Part shown: piece by piece, positions 1-4,834 of the stretch | Layout: every line of letters begins with the position of its first letter | Position numbering within the stretch: the first letter of the stretch is position 1 | From: Thermoproteota archaeon | Lineage (GTDB): Archaea; Thermoproteota; Methanomethylicia; Methanomethylicales; Methanomethylicaceae | DNA: 5,897 nucleotides | Assembly (NCBI GenBank): GCA_004347955.1 | Contig: QNVH01000021.1 | Span: 1-5,897 of the forward strand | Direction: 5' to 3' | Made by a program: the position numbers and the translations under genes | The notes under the pieces: model-generated | What the model was told of the DNA's origin: nothing | The model's input: the letters and a program-made list of their open reading frames with translations, nothing else | The model's database searches: none

Positions 1-997
1 CGGCTCCAAGTTTGTACACCGTAAGCCATGCTATAACATAGTCTGCAGACTTGTAAACTGCTAGTATGTTTGGAGCTTGACCTGTAACGGTCAGGTATTT
101 TGTGACTTCCCCTAAGTAGCAGTAGGCAGGGCATGTGACGCCGAAGATTATCCCGCCCATCAATCCCCACAGCCACAGAGTGCTCGGTTTCTTGATACCA
201 TAGAGCTTCTGGACTATGGCGGGCTGACCAGCTAGACCGAAGGATGACAGGAAGAACGCCCAGCTGATCCACAGGTACCAAGCAGCGCCTGCCGCTGCCT
301 GGTCTATATTTGTCCAAGCCGCGCCGCCTGGGGATTGAACGATAGTTGCGAGCATGTTTGCGTAACCGCCGGTCCACATGTAGCCCATTGCGACAGCGAT
401 CAGCGACGCCACGATCATCATTGAAACGTTCAATGCATTGATGATCGCGCCGGCTATGAATCCGCCAAGTATTATGTAGACAACCGATATTGCAATTCCA
501 AGTGCCGCACCGGTGATGTAGTCAACGCCCAATATTGTGCTGAGCAGGATGCCAAGGGCCTTGAATTGCGCAGTTGCATAGAAAACGCATGCGATGACTA
601 TGCCGACGGCGGCAAAAATTCTGATAAGTCTGCCACCGTAAACCTCGCCCAAAAAGTCCGGCATGGTCATCAGGTTATATTTTCTGGCGGCGATTCGCAT
701 CCAACGACCCAAGAATAAGACTGTTATCGGGAACCCAGCCATCATAGGCAGACAGAGTGCCCAGTGCTGAAAAGGTCCTGAGGCGTAAATGGCGCCAGGT
801 AGACCGAAGAAGGCCCACGCGGAGACGGCGGCACCTGCGCTCCACATCCCAAGCATCCAAACGGGTATCGCTCTGCCTCCAACCATGAAGTCTCCGGAGC
901 TCTTGATTCTCTTCCTAGACCAGACACCGACTCCTAAAATCAGCAAGATCCATATGACTATAATCGCAGCCTCGATTAGAATTCCAGTTTCTGCCAT
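1..997 (-). CDS. Sodium:solute symporter family (SSS) transporter, C-terminus cut by window edge
   Basis: Secondary transporter of the SSS/PutP-like family, expected in the cytoplasmic membrane and expected to couple solute uptake to a Na+ (or H+) gradient. 332 N-terminal residues are visible; family members usually have about 450-550, so roughly the last third lies outside. Family features seen: first helix at about residues 6-26, the loop motif FMVGGRAIP (37-45) matching the SSS Y-x-x-GGR-x-x-P signature, the helix with GAAVSAWAFFGLPGAIY (55-71), TMPDFLGEVYG (111-121), the VVYIILGGFIAG segment (172-183), and AGQPAIVQKLYG (256-267). The ATG at 997 is preceded by GAGGTGG five bases away, and that site overlaps the stop of the upstream 77-residue gene, so the two are almost certainly co-transcribed and perhaps translationally coupled. 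The substrate cannot be told from sequence; proline, pantothenate, sugars and carboxylates are all family substrates. Confidence 0.92.
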   Translation of the reverse strand, partial: MAETGILIEAAIIVIWILLILGVGVWSRKRIKSSGDFMVGGRAIPVWMLGMWSAGAAVSAWAFFGLPGAIYASGPFQHWALCLPMMAGFPITVLFLGRWMRIAARKYNLMTMPDFLGEVYGGRLIRIFAAVGIVIACVFYATAQFKALGILLSTILGVDYITGAALGIAISVVYIILGGFIAGAIINALNVSMMIVASLIAVAMGYMWTGGYANMLATIVQSPGGAAWTNIDQAAAGAAWYLWISWAFFLSSFGLAGQPAIVQKLYGIKKPSTLWLWGLMGGIIFGVTCPAYCYLGEVTKYLTVTGQAPNILAVYKSADYVIAWLTVYKLGA

Positions 998-1007
998 TAT
1001 TACCACC

Positions 1008-1241
1008 TCACAGCTCCTGTATTAGGTCGGGGTGTTTTTTTGCCCAAGAACGCCACCACAGCATCGTGACTATTGGTATGATGAACCAGCAAAGCCACTC
1101 CATAACATAATTCAGGAGAAGTGTGCCTGTCCACGGACCTCCAGGTAGACCGTAGCCAGGTAAGCCCCAGCCTGGAATGCCGCGAAGCCAGTCCAGTAGA
1201 ATCAGTATCGCATACTCTCCCAAGAATAGAAGGTCCAACAA
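1008..1241 (-). CDS. Small two-helix membrane protein, putative partner of the symporter
   Basis: 77 residues that I do not recognise as a named family. It has two hydrophobic segments, about residues 2-19 and 41-63, joined by a loop rich in Gly, Pro and Trp (GIPGWGLPGYGLPGG, 21-35, with a recurring x-x-P-G unit), and a charged C-terminal tail (RSWAKKHPD, 64-72). The start is TTG at 1241. It is chosen because GGTGAG lies six bases upstream, no ATG or GTG is in frame before the upstream stop, and a good TATA box sits about 50 bases upstream. The nearby ATG at 1255 is in another frame and ends after 17 codons. Its stop lies 10 bases before the symporter ATG. Known SSS transporters often have a small membrane protein encoded next to them (for example YhdT with PanF, YjcH with ActP), so an accessory role is a reasonable inference, but no homology to those proteins is evident. 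Confidence 0.78.
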   Translation of the reverse strand: MLDLLFLGEYAILILLDWLRGIPGWGLPGYGLPGGPWTGTLLLNYVMEWLCWFIIPIVTMLWWRSWAKKHPDLIQEL

Positions 1242-1286
1242 GGTTTTCTCACCATTCTGTTTTGATCTACTTTACTTAGATTTGTG

Positions 1287-1296
1287 TTTATATAAG
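1287..1296 (-). promoter_or_regulatory. TATA box for the small membrane protein-symporter unit
   Basis: On the minus strand this reads CTTATATAAA, preceded by a purine/A-rich BRE-like GTAA. Transcription would start near 1265-1268, leaving a leader of about 25 bases that contains the GGTGAG ribosome site of the TTG start at 1241. Position and sequence fit a standard archaeal promoter; not tested. Confidence 0.65.
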
Positions 1297-1334
1297 TTAC
1301 TGGGTTGCTATAAAAAACCTTATTAATCTGGTCT

Positions 1335-1370
1335 AACTATCTAGAGAGTTTGCAGACGTTCTAGATAATT
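1335..1370. repeat. Inverted repeat, candidate operator between divergent transport genes
   Basis: TATCTAGA (1338-1345) and TCTAGATA (1360-1367) are perfect inverted copies separated by 14 bases. Extending each arm outward to 11 bases leaves one mismatch (AACTATCTAGA against AATTATCTAGA). A partial third copy, ATTATCTA, lies at 1431-1438. The repeat sits upstream of both the minus-strand symporter unit and the plus-strand DUF4430-like gene, where an archaeal regulator could act on both. The spacer is AT-rich, so chance palindromes are not rare; an operator role is inference. Confidence 0.4.
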
Positions 1371-1413
1371 TAATTTATAAATATTTAACACATGTTCTGG
1401 AAATCCGTTAAAA

Positions 1414-1421
1414 TTTATATT
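1414..1421 (+). promoter_or_regulatory. Possible TATA box for the DUF4430-like gene
   Basis: TTTATATT preceded by TTAAAA-type sequence would start transcription near 1443 and give a leader of roughly 60 bases. Competing candidates are TTTATAAATATTTA at 1374-1387 and CTAAAAATG at 1461-1469; the latter would give a leader of about 15 bases. The spacer 1256-1506 is very AT-rich and I cannot decide between them. Confidence 0.3.
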
Positions 1422-1506
1422 AAAATACTTATTATCTAAAAGGAAAAACTTGACGTAAACCTAAAAATGTAAATACTGCGAATTGTAAGTAATAGGCGGG
1501 GTAAAA

Positions 1507-2220
1507 ATGGCAGAGCCAGAGAAGGAGAGGGACAGAAACATCATACCTCCTACGAAGTACCTTGTAGCGCTATTTCTGATTCAGATAGCCCTAATTGGGG
1601 GAGGAGGGGCCCTTGCTTTCTCTGGTGTCGGTAAGGTCTTCATGGAAAACCTCTACCAGTATAGTAAGATCGAAATGGGCAGGGAGGGGTCTGTTCAATA
1701 CATTTACTCAATGAGCGAGGCAGGTTATATCTCAGTAGATTTGGGGGTGGATATGAAGACAAAGTACAACGAGACGCACATGGTTGTTTACTGGTACATG
1801 AATATTAAGCTAAAGCCAGGAAGTACGATAATTGACCTGGTAAAGAACTACGACAAAGCCGAGAAGGTTGAATTGAGAGTTTACCCAGTAGATAATCCAT
1901 CCAAATGGATTGTGATAGAAGATTATAACGTCAGTAACTATCCGATTGATGTCGAATACGGGGAAGTAGGCGGTTTGAGGTACATAGTTGCAATTAATGG
2001 AATTAAGGCAGATCCTGGCAGCCTTGAACAGTGGATGATTTATATCTGGGATCCAAACCTCCAATATTTCCAGTATGTGGCAGCACCGCCAGACAAGTTT
2101 CCGGTATATAACCTCGACAGCTTCGTCTTCCTATTTGACAAGTTTGGAGCCTTTCCGCCAGATTGTTGCAGTGGATCTTTGAAGTGGGAATACTCTGGGT
2201 ACCAAGGTCCCGGAAAGTGA
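1507..2220 (+). CDS. Membrane-anchored protein with DUF4430 (transcobalamin-C-like) domain
   Basis: 237 residues. A charged N-terminal tail is followed by one hydrophobic helix (about 17-41, with a GGGG run) and then an outside domain. Residues about 100-213 follow the layout of the DUF4430/transcobalamin C-terminal-like beta-grasp domain: KPGSTIIDLVKNY (103-115) matches its 'GsTVlDal' start, YIVAINGIKADPGSLEQW (159-176) its 'yv.sInGv....gW' centre, and DKFPVYNLDSFVFLFDKFG (196-214) its closing 'y.l.dGD.v.w.y' strand. Family members bind or process small ligands or are parts of surface proteins; the ligand here is unknown. Two N-x-S/T sequons (N88, N141) are compatible with glycosylation outside the cell. 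An adjacent Cys pair (220-221) follows the domain. The ATG at 1507 is preceded by GGCGGGG. It is divergent from the symporter unit, suggesting a shared role at the membrane (inference). Confidence 0.72.
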   Translation: MAEPEKERDRNIIPPTKYLVALFLIQIALIGGGGALAFSGVGKVFMENLYQYSKIEMGREGSVQYIYSMSEAGYISVDLGVDMKTKYNETHMVVYWYMNIKLKPGSTIIDLVKNYDKAEKVELRVYPVDNPSKWIVIEDYNVSNYPIDVEYGEVGGLRYIVAINGIKADPGSLEQWMIYIWDPNLQYFQYVAAPPDKFPVYNLDSFVFLFDKFGAFPPDCCSGSLKWEYSGYQGPGK

Positions 2221-2260
2221 TGTGAACTCATTTTCGATTCATTGCATTATGTTCTCAAGG

Positions 2261-2740
2261 TCATTCTTTACATACACATCTGAAAGACCTTATTATTTCG
2301 AGAGCCTTGTCACCCATGTCCGAGCCTTTTTCTGGAGGGCGGTATTGCAATAGAATGAAACGGTTAGAGTTTTTACAAAAGATGCCAAGACCTATAATGT
2401 AATCAGAGATCTCTTTCCTTGGAAATTTTCTCACGGCTCTGTAGGATAGCTTGTGAAAATAATAATCGTGGTCAGGGTCGCTATCCCAGGGGTAGGTCTC
2501 GAGTTTTGGATCCAATATATCTGGATCCTCCTTGATACGCTCTATGTTCTCCTTGAAGAAGTCTTCCGGGGAGGGGTACTTCTGCAGAACCTTATTCAGG
2601 TCGTTCCAATCCATCTTTATCATGTTGCCGACACTGCCGTGTACCTCGACCGTCCCCTCATAAAAAACAGAGTCTTTCCACAGGATAATTTTGTACTCCT
2701 TCGGGATATCCAACTGTAGCCCATAAATCTGGAATATCAT
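2261..2740 (-). CDS. Unknown CxC protein, paralogue of the gene at 3241-3732 (copy 1)
   Basis: 159 residues, no signal peptide or membrane helix, so probably cytosolic. I do not recognise the family. It aligns end to end with the 163-residue protein encoded at 3241-3732: MIFQIYGLQLDIPKEY against MRFALYDFEMQVPNDW at the N-terminus, a central acidic helix (PSPEDFFKENIERIKED, 56-72), SNRFILLQYR (125-134) against SNRFIIVYSR, and a C-terminal SFRCVC against SFDCHC. Cysteines are C122, C155 and C157; the paralogue has one more (C118). The N-terminal strand-Pro-aromatic pattern faintly recalls PsbP/DcrB/Mog1-like folds, which is only a guess. The ATG at 2740 has GGTAGG upstream. It lies 23 bases behind the universal stress protein stop and is probably the last gene of that unit, although a T8 run lies between them. 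Confidence 0.8.
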   Translation of the reverse strand: MIFQIYGLQLDIPKEYKIILWKDSVFYEGTVEVHGSVGNMIKMDWNDLNKVLQKYPSPEDFFKENIERIKEDPDILDPKLETYPWDSDPDHDYYFHKLSYRAVRKFPRKEISDYIIGLGIFCKNSNRFILLQYRPPEKGSDMGDKALEIIRSFRCVCKE

Positions 2741-2752
2741 AAAAAGCCTACC

Positions 2753-2760
2753 AAAAAAAA
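2753..2760 (-). terminator. T8 run after the universal stress protein gene
   Basis: Eight consecutive T residues on the minus strand start three bases after the universal stress protein stop and end just before the ribosome site of the next gene. T runs alone can terminate archaeal RNA polymerase, so this may be a partial terminator that lowers expression of the downstream gene. No hairpin is seen. Confidence 0.4.
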
Positions 2761-2763
2761 GTG

Positions 2764-3201
2764 TTAGCGTACGACGTGTACGCTGCAGTGGGCATTTTTG
2801 ACAACGTATTCGGCGACGCTTCCAAGGAGGGCGCGCTTTACACCGGTCAGTCCCCTGGAACCTATCACAGTGAGGGCGCAGCCCTGCTTCTCCGCCTCGG
2901 TGACGAAGCCGGCGCCGGGGTTATCCCAAGTGGGCACAATCTTGGATTCAACGACCTTAACCCCCTCTTTCTTGGCTTGTTCCTCGTACTTCTTTAAGAG
3001 GGGCTCTATCTTTTCGGCCACTTCCTTTGGTACCGTTGGCGGGTAAGGAGGAATGTCGCCCAACAATGCAATTGCTGGCGGGGAGTATATGGAGACGATG
3101 AGAAGGCGCGCATCGTACCTTTTCGCCATGTCTACAGCAACCTCGAAGGCTTTCTCTGCGGGTTTAGACCCGTCTACACCAACCATTATTGTCTTGTACA
3201 T
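2764..3201 (-). CDS. Universal stress protein, UspA family, ATP-binding type
   Basis: 145 residues, the usual length of a single-domain Usp. The Rossmann-like fold begins with TIMVGVDGS (4-12), where D10 is the conserved adenine-contact Asp. The ATP-binding signature G-x2-G-x9-G-S is intact at G114, G117, G127 and S128, so this belongs to the nucleotide-binding rather than the UspA-like non-binding class. Residues 61-82 form a charged helix. The protein ends in VVKNAHCSVHVVR, matching the family's 'a.cPVlvv' closing strand, with Cys-Ser in place of Cys-Pro. Usp proteins act as cytosolic dimers in stress responses; the partner is usually unknown. The ATG at 3201 has an AAGGCGATGA stretch upstream. 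It is flanked on both sides by paralogous unknown genes on the same strand, with gaps of 39 and 23 bases, which suggests an operon. Confidence 0.93.
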   Translation of the reverse strand: MYKTIMVGVDGSKPAEKAFEVAVDMAKRYDARLLIVSIYSPPAIALLGDIPPYPPTVPKEVAEKIEPLLKKYEEQAKKEGVKVVESKIVPTWDNPGAGFVTEAEKQGCALTVIGSRGLTGVKRALLGSVAEYVVKNAHCSVHVVR

Positions 3202-3240
3202 ATTTCATCGCCTTGAATTTATTTTACACTCTCCAACTTT

Positions 3241-3732
3241 TTAAGGTTTGGTGTTTTTTGTGCAGTGGCAATCGAAACTCTTAATAGCATCTCTAATAAC
3301 TGGCTCGTCCGGATTTTCCTTCTTTGGATCAAAGCGGGAATAGACGATTATGAACCTGTTGGAGTGAAGGCAGTATAGGCACTTGCTGACGATCTTCATG
3401 GAGACGGTCTTGCTGAAAGGCTGCTTGTACACATATGTGAATTCGTGGGGAAGGGATTCATGTTCCTCAGTCCTTGTGGGCGATTCTTTTGTGAAGTCGA
3501 TTGATTTTACGTTCTTATTCTTCTTCATCTCCTCAATGTAGTTGTTGAGAAAATCTTCGACTGTGGGGCTTTTTGATCTGTGTTTTTCAAGGTTTTCCCA
3601 TATTATATCCAAGGTTGATCCGTGGGGCGTGGAGAAGCTCATTATCCCGGCGCCATACTGTGATTTTCGATCTATTGAAAGCTTCCAGTCATTGGGGACT
3701 TGCATCTCAAAATCATACAAGGCAAATCTCAA
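3241..3732 (-). CDS. Unknown CxC protein, paralogue of the gene at 2261-2740 (copy 2)
   Basis: 163 residues from a TTG start at 3732. The frame stays open to an ATG at 3816, but that start would overlap the divergent adenosine-specific kinase gene and lie upstream of the TATA box. The TTG has GGTGA five bases ahead, and the resulting N-terminus (MRFALYDFEMQVP) lines up residue for residue with the paralogue's MIFQIYGLQLDIP. Features: a middle acidic helix (TVEDFLNNYIEEMKKN, 57-72), C118-x2-C121 just before SNRFIIVYSR (124-133), and C155-x-C157 in SFDCHC (152-157). Four cysteines in a CxxC plus CxC layout could bind a metal or form a redox pair; the other copy lacks the first Cys. No signal peptide or membrane helix is present. 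It is first in an apparent operon with the universal stress protein. Function unknown. Confidence 0.8.
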   Translation of the reverse strand: MRFALYDFEMQVPNDWKLSIDRKSQYGAGIMSFSTPHGSTLDIIWENLEKHRSKSPTVEDFLNNYIEEMKKNKNVKSIDFTKESPTRTEEHESLPHEFTYVYKQPFSKTVSMKIVSKCLYCLHSNRFIIVYSRFDPKKENPDEPVIRDAIKSFDCHCTKNTKP

Positions 3733-3757
3733 TAAATTCACCAACAACCAATAGGTC

Positions 3758-3776
3758 CAAGAATTTATATTTCTTG
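3758..3776. promoter_or_regulatory. Symmetric bidirectional TATA/BRE region
   Basis: CAAGAA (3758-3763) and TTCTTG (3771-3776) are perfect inverted arms around TTTATAT. Read either way, this gives CAAGAA (BRE-like) followed by an A/T-rich TATA box. Rightward transcription would begin near 3794, 12 bases before the adenosine-specific kinase ATG. Leftward transcription would begin near 3742, just ahead of the GGTGA site and the TTG start at 3732. One TATA region probably serves both genes. Confidence 0.6.
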
Positions 3777-3805
3777 CGCAATACTCTTCACTGAGGGGGG
3801 AGCAA

Positions 3806-4288
3806 ATGGATATCAAAGTAGTTAAATTGAGAATGCCCAGAGATTCAAACGTGATAGTCGGGCAGACTCATTTCATAAAGAGCGTCGAGGACATATATGA
3901 GGCGATAACAACAACAGCTCCAAGGGCCAAGTTTGGGGTCGCCTTCTGCGAGGCTTCTGGTGCCTGTTTGATCAGATATGACGGGAATGACGAAGAGCTG
4001 AAAGAAGCTGCCGTCGCTGCATGTAAGGAGATAGGGGCAGGTCACGTGTTTGTGGTCTTTCTCAGAGAGGCATACCCGATCAACGTACTCAACTCGCTGA
4101 AAAACGTGCAGGAGGTCTGCAGCATATTCTGTGCAACGGCGAACCCCGTGGAACTCGTAATTGCGGAGACCGAACAGGGAAGGGGCGTCCTCGGCGTAAT
4201 TGATGGTAGTTCTCCCAAAGGGGTCGAGGGCGATTCTGACAAGGAGGAGCGCCTGAGATTCCTGAGAAAGATAGGTTACAAGAGATGA
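3806..4288 (+). CDS. Adenosine-specific kinase (PF04008 family)
   Basis: 160 residues, the full length of this mainly archaeal family, whose structurally studied member is from Pyrobaculum aerophilum. The family is annotated as phosphorylating adenosine and is unrelated to ribokinase-type adenosine kinases. Hallmark stretches are all present: FGVAFCEASGACLIRYDGND (43-62), IGAGHVFVVFL (76-86), PINVLNSLKNVQEVCSIFCA (91-110), TANPVELVIAETEQGRGVLG (111-130), VIDGSSPKGVEGDSD (131-145) and the C-terminal RFLRKIGYK (151-159). It is a cytosolic enzyme, placed in purine salvage by family annotation; physiological proof for the family is thin. The start ATG at 3806 follows GAGGGGGGAG and sits about 40 bases from the TATA box. 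It is divergent from the CxC-Usp unit and shares its promoter region. Downstream lies a hairpin-forming stretch. Confidence 0.93.
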   Translation: MDIKVVKLRMPRDSNVIVGQTHFIKSVEDIYEAITTTAPRAKFGVAFCEASGACLIRYDGNDEELKEAAVAACKEIGAGHVFVVFLREAYPINVLNSLKNVQEVCSIFCATANPVELVIAETEQGRGVLGVIDGSSPKGVEGDSDKEERLRFLRKIGYKR

Positions 4289-4289
4289 T

Positions 4290-4325
4290 GCTTTCAGCAA
4301 CACGTGGCTGAAGCCCATGGGCTTC
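4290..4325 (+). terminator. Overlapping hairpins after the adenosine-specific kinase gene
   Basis: A perfect 16-base palindrome, GAAGCCCATGGGCTTC, occupies 4310-4325. Its left side can pair instead with upstream GCTTTCAGC (4290-4298) through GCTGAAGC (4306-4313), with one bulged T. The two structures share bases and exclude each other. There is no T run afterwards, so this is not a classical terminator. It may be an RNA-end structure, a processing site or a protein-binding palindrome. Confidence 0.35.
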
Positions 4326-4347
4326 CTCGCAGCGGGATGTGAGAAGG

Positions 4348-4356
4348 TTTATTTAT
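4348..4356 (+). promoter_or_regulatory. TATA box for the eight-cysteine protein gene
   Basis: TTTATTTAT preceded by GAGAAGG. Transcription would start near 4378, which places the GGTGG (4392-4396) plus ATG (4400) pair about 22 bases into the leader. That spacing is normal for the ATG at 4400 but makes an unusually long leader for the TTG starts that open the main reading frame. Confidence 0.5.
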
Positions 4357-4399
4357 GGGAATTCCAAATAATTATCTGAACTTTTAACTGTGGTGGAAA

Positions 4400-4447
4400 A
4401 TGCTAGCAAAAAGTACCAAAAATCGAGGTTTTGGACTTGAAAGGTAG
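4400..4447 (+). other. Out-of-frame ATG start and 15-codon stub ahead of the eight-cysteine gene
   Basis: ATG at 4400 with GGTGG three bases upstream opens a 15-codon frame ending in TAG at 4445-4447. It is one base out of register with the following gene. Removing one A from the A5 run at 4408-4412 would join this ATG in frame to the gene, giving MLAKVPKIEVLDLKGRR and continuing into the Cys-rich part. The stub is therefore more likely the true N-terminus broken by a one-base insertion (real or a sequencing error in a homopolymer) than a separate leader peptide. Confidence 0.45.
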
Positions 4448-4802
4448 GCGAAATTGTGAGGCGACTTGTCCCCACTTCAGGTGTGGACAGAGAGCACTGC
4501 AGTTGAGATCCAGATACCCCCAACAGTATGGCGGCCAGAGGGGGAATCCGTGGGATAGAAGGGTGCAGTCCGATGCGACCCCGTACTGCAACTGGGTGGG
4601 CGATCTGTGCGTAGCAGCAAAATGTAATTATGCGTTCTGCGAAAGGAGAGCGCTGCTCCCAGACGGTTCTTGTGGTCTTGAGGAGAGAGAGTACCAGAGG
4701 CAGCCCAGAAGCATCGAAGAAGAAGCCAGGCGGGAAGAGATGGCATTGAAGACGGCGCAGATGAAGCTGCTGAAAAAGACTGGGAAGTTCTTCGTTGAGT
4801 AA
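4437..4802 (+). CDS. Unknown eight-cysteine, probably zinc-binding small protein
   Basis: 121 residues from TTG 4437, which has GAGGT seven bases ahead; TTG 4431 is possible but too close to that site. The true start may be ATG 4400 with a one-base frameshift between (see the separate entry). Not recognised as a named family. From TTG 4437 the cysteines are C7, C11, C16, then C51, C58, C63, C68 and C79: C-x3-C-x4-C near the N-terminus, then C-x6-C-x4-C-x4-C-x10-C in a compact CNWVGDLC...CNYAFCERRALLPDGSC block. Eight cysteines in two groups suit two structural Zn sites or a metal cluster. The remainder is basic and Gln/Arg-rich (20-45), and a charged helix (about 92-116) lies at the C-terminus, compatible with nucleic-acid or ribosome binding (inference). 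No signal peptide. It runs towards the E1-like gene, with a T-rich terminator between the stops. Confidence 0.68.
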   Translation: MKGRRNCEATCPHFRCGQRALQLRSRYPQQYGGQRGNPWDRRVQSDATPYCNWVGDLCVAAKCNYAFCERRALLPDGSCGLEEREYQRQPRSIEEEARREEMALKTAQMKLLKKTGKFFVE

Positions 4803-4810
4803 AATCCCAC

Positions 4811-4821
4811 TTTCTTTTTTT
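4811..4821 (+). terminator. T-rich terminator after the eight-cysteine gene
   Basis: TTTCTTTTTTT begins nine bases after the stop, a typical archaeal T-run terminator. It lies between two convergent genes. The opposite strand is A-rich here, so it would not end transcription of the E1-like gene. Confidence 0.6.
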
Positions 4822-4834
4822 ACTCTACCTGGAT

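Noticed and set aside
675..1025. Short open frames on both strands within the symporter start region
   Set aside because: The continuous SSS family match across 1-997 accounts for this DNA.
1256..1506. Possible small RNA or extra gene in the AT-rich spacer
   Set aside because: No open frame with a ribosome site and no strong stable fold was seen; only TATA-like boxes and the inverted repeat can be supported.
2507..2528. GGATCC-N9-GGATCC repeat
   Set aside because: It lies inside the CxC copy 1 gene and is explained by the encoded D-P-D-I-L-D-P residues.
3241..3816. Longer 191-residue version of CxC copy 2 starting at ATG 3816
   Set aside because: It would overlap the adenosine-specific kinase start and lie upstream of the shared TATA box, and the extra 28 residues have no counterpart in the paralogue; TTG 3732 fits better.
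3845..4318. Minus-strand open frame of 157 residues
   Set aside because: It is wholly antisense to the well-recognised adenosine-specific kinase and has no family resemblance.
4283..4345. Possible archaeal C/D box guide RNA (GATGATG ... CTGA ... GATGTGA)
   Set aside because: The C box lacks its final A, and the C' and D boxes are missing or wrongly spaced; the palindrome explains the stretch better.
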